Positions 63,012 through 64,000 of a DNA stretch of 64,000 nt are shown here, in pieces. The position numbers and the translations under genes are program-made. How positions within the stretch are numbered: position 1 is the stretch's first letter; every line of letters begins with the position of its first letter. The notes under the pieces are model-generated. The model did not search any database and was not told the DNA's origin. It was given only the letters and a program-made list of their open reading frames with translations. Origin of the DNA: CBFGTJ01 sp965651815. GTDB taxonomy: Bacteria > Actinomycetota > Acidimicrobiia > Acidimicrobiales > Microtrichaceae. The stretch is from contig CBFGTJ010000001.1 in NCBI GenBank assembly GCA_965651815.1, positions 18,129-82,128 of the forward strand. Direction: 5' to 3'.

Positions 63012-64000
63012 ATGAACACCAACGGTGGAGAAGCCCTCATCAAGGCCCTCGAGCTGGAGGGGGTCGAGGTGATCTTCGGGCTGCCGGGGGGAGCGATCCT
63101 CCCGGTGTACGACCCGATCATCGACAGCCCCATCCGCCACGTGCTCGTGCGCCACGAGCAGGGTGCCGGCCACATGGCCGAGGGCTACGCGCTCGCCACC
63201 GGTCGCCCCGGCGTCGCGATGGTCACCTCGGGGCCCGGCGCCACGAACATCGTCACGCCGCTCGCGAACGCCTACATGGACTCGACCCCCATGGTGGTCA
63301 TCACCGGGCAGGTCGCGACGCCCGCGATCGGCACCGACGCCTTCCAGGAGTGCGACACGGTCGGCATCACCCGGGGCGTGACGAAGCACAACGAGCTGGT
63401 CACCCGGGCCGAGGACATCCCGCTGGCGATCCGCCAGGCGTTCCACATCGCGACCACCGGTCGGCCCGGCCCCGTCCTGGTCGACATCCCGAAGGACACC
63501 GTCGACCCGACGAACCCCCGCTCCGCGCTCGAGTGGTACTGGCCGACGGACGCCGAGGTGACCTCGAGCCTGCCGGGCTACCGCCCGACGACGAAGGGCC
63601 ACCCGCGCAAGATCAAGGAGGCCGCCGAGCTGATCTGCGCGGCGCGCCGCCCGGTGATCTACGCCGGTGGCGGCATCCTGCGCGCCCGCGCGGCGGAGGC
63701 CCTGCGGGCGCTCGCGGAGCTCACCGGCATCCCCGTGGTGACCACGCTGATGGCGCGCGGCGCGTTCCCCGACGACCACGAGCTGTGCCTGGGCATGCCG
63801 GGCATGCACGGCAACTACACCGCGGTGACCGCGATGCAGCGCTCCGACCTGCTGATCGCGCTCGGCAGCCGCTTCGACGACCGGGTCACCGGCCGGCTCG
63901 ACGGCTTCGCACCCGACGCGAAGGTCATCCACGTCGACATCGACCCCACCGAGCTCGGCAAGGTCCGCCGCCCCGACGTCCCGATCGTCGGTGACGTCCG
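63012..64000 (+). CDS. ilvB: Acetolactate synthase large subunit (3' partial)
   Basis: The first 329 codons are in the window; the frame is open at the right edge. It is a ThDP enzyme joining two pyruvates, or pyruvate with 2-ketobutyrate, the first common step of branched-chain amino acid synthesis. [15 protein letters not shown] and [15 protein letters not shown] carry the catalytic Glu49; [22 protein letters not shown] and [13 protein letters not shown] are family signatures; [10 protein letters not shown] begins the FAD-binding middle domain. ilvN and ilvC would be expected beyond the edge. Expression is probably controlled by the attenuator at 62827-62932. Confidence 0.95.
   Translation, partial: MNTNGGEALIKALELEGVEVIFGLPGGAILPVYDPIIDSPIRHVLVRHEQGAGHMAEGYALATGRPGVAMVTSGPGATNIVTPLANAYMDSTPMVVITGQVATPAIGTDAFQECDTVGITRGVTKHNELVTRAEDIPLAIRQAFHIATTGRPGPVLVDIPKDTVDPTNPRSALEWYWPTDAEVTSSLPGYRPTTKGHPRKIKEAAELICAARRPVIYAGGGILRARAAEALRALAELTGIPVVTTLMARGAFPDDHELCLGMPGMHGNYTAVTAMQRSDLLIALGSRFDDRVTGRLDGFAPDAKVIHVDIDPTELGKVRRPDVPIVGDV

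Overview
The window is high-GC chromosomal DNA with dense, often overlapping genes, many GTG starts and few recognisable Shine-Dalgarno sites. The gene set points to an actinobacterium, and by inference probably the class Acidimicrobiia. Supporting genes are a GlgE-type alpha-glucan pathway, a PASTA-domain Ser/Thr kinase, GatCAB, a MurA carrying Asp at the fosfomycin-target position, a Tad-type pilin set, and an SCP2 domain protein with acyl-CoA enzymes. I saw no rRNA, tRNA, CRISPR array, insertion sequence or phage gene. No gap between genes exceeds 300 bases; the largest are 62771-63011 and 48594-48821.

Layout. 1-6000: end of a CBS-domain site-2 protease, a J-domain protein, a hydrolase, an MFS transporter, murA, a small membrane protein and an Nfu-type Fe-S protein. 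6001-11434: a Fur/Zur-type regulator, a three-gene Tad pilus operon and a metal-uptake substrate-binding protein plus permease, with a shared operator-like motif at both ends. 11448-13027: a small kinase and an enoyl-CoA hydratase. 13042-26558: glycogen/trehalose block with glgP, a membrane-anchored beta-propeller coupled to glgE, an OafA/SGNH acyltransferase, treS, maltokinase and glgB. The enzymes convert trehalose to maltose (TreS), to maltose-1-phosphate (Mak), to linear glucan (GlgE) and to branched glucan (GlgB), with GlgP for breakdown. 26624-30582: rhomboid protease, SGNH lipoprotein, SRPBCC protein, thioesterase-like protein and methyltransferase.

30624-37590: a MoxR/DUF58/DUF4129/DUF4350 operon ending tail-to-tail with a SpoIIM-family gene, which is divergent from an RDD gene across only 22 bp. 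37635-45935: acyl-CoA dehydrogenase, cysteine desulfurase, mnmA, a membrane protein, a MetE-like protein, ligA and a HAD phosphatase. 45961-51603: secreted hypothetical protein, PknB-like kinase, DHA2 transporter, SCP2 protein and esterase. 51627-58669: gatC-gatA-gatB, lipoprotein, acyl-CoA synthetase, Eis-like acetyltransferase and a membrane protein. 58687-64000: ilvD, a two-gene ABC exporter and the start of ilvB, preceded by a leader peptide and attenuator.

The most notable signals are: (1) the maltokinase reading frame has no ATG/GTG/TTG start and begins just after the treS stop in a +1-shifted frame, suggesting a frameshift fusion or an ATC start; (2) a Leu/Leu/Leu/Val leader peptide with a terminator hairpin before ilvB; (3) a TAnnnT hexamer 6-9 nt before the start codon of 18 genes, the signature of leaderless transcription; (4) one symmetric -10 element serving two divergent genes; (5) a Zur-like motif shared by the regulator and the metal-uptake promoters.
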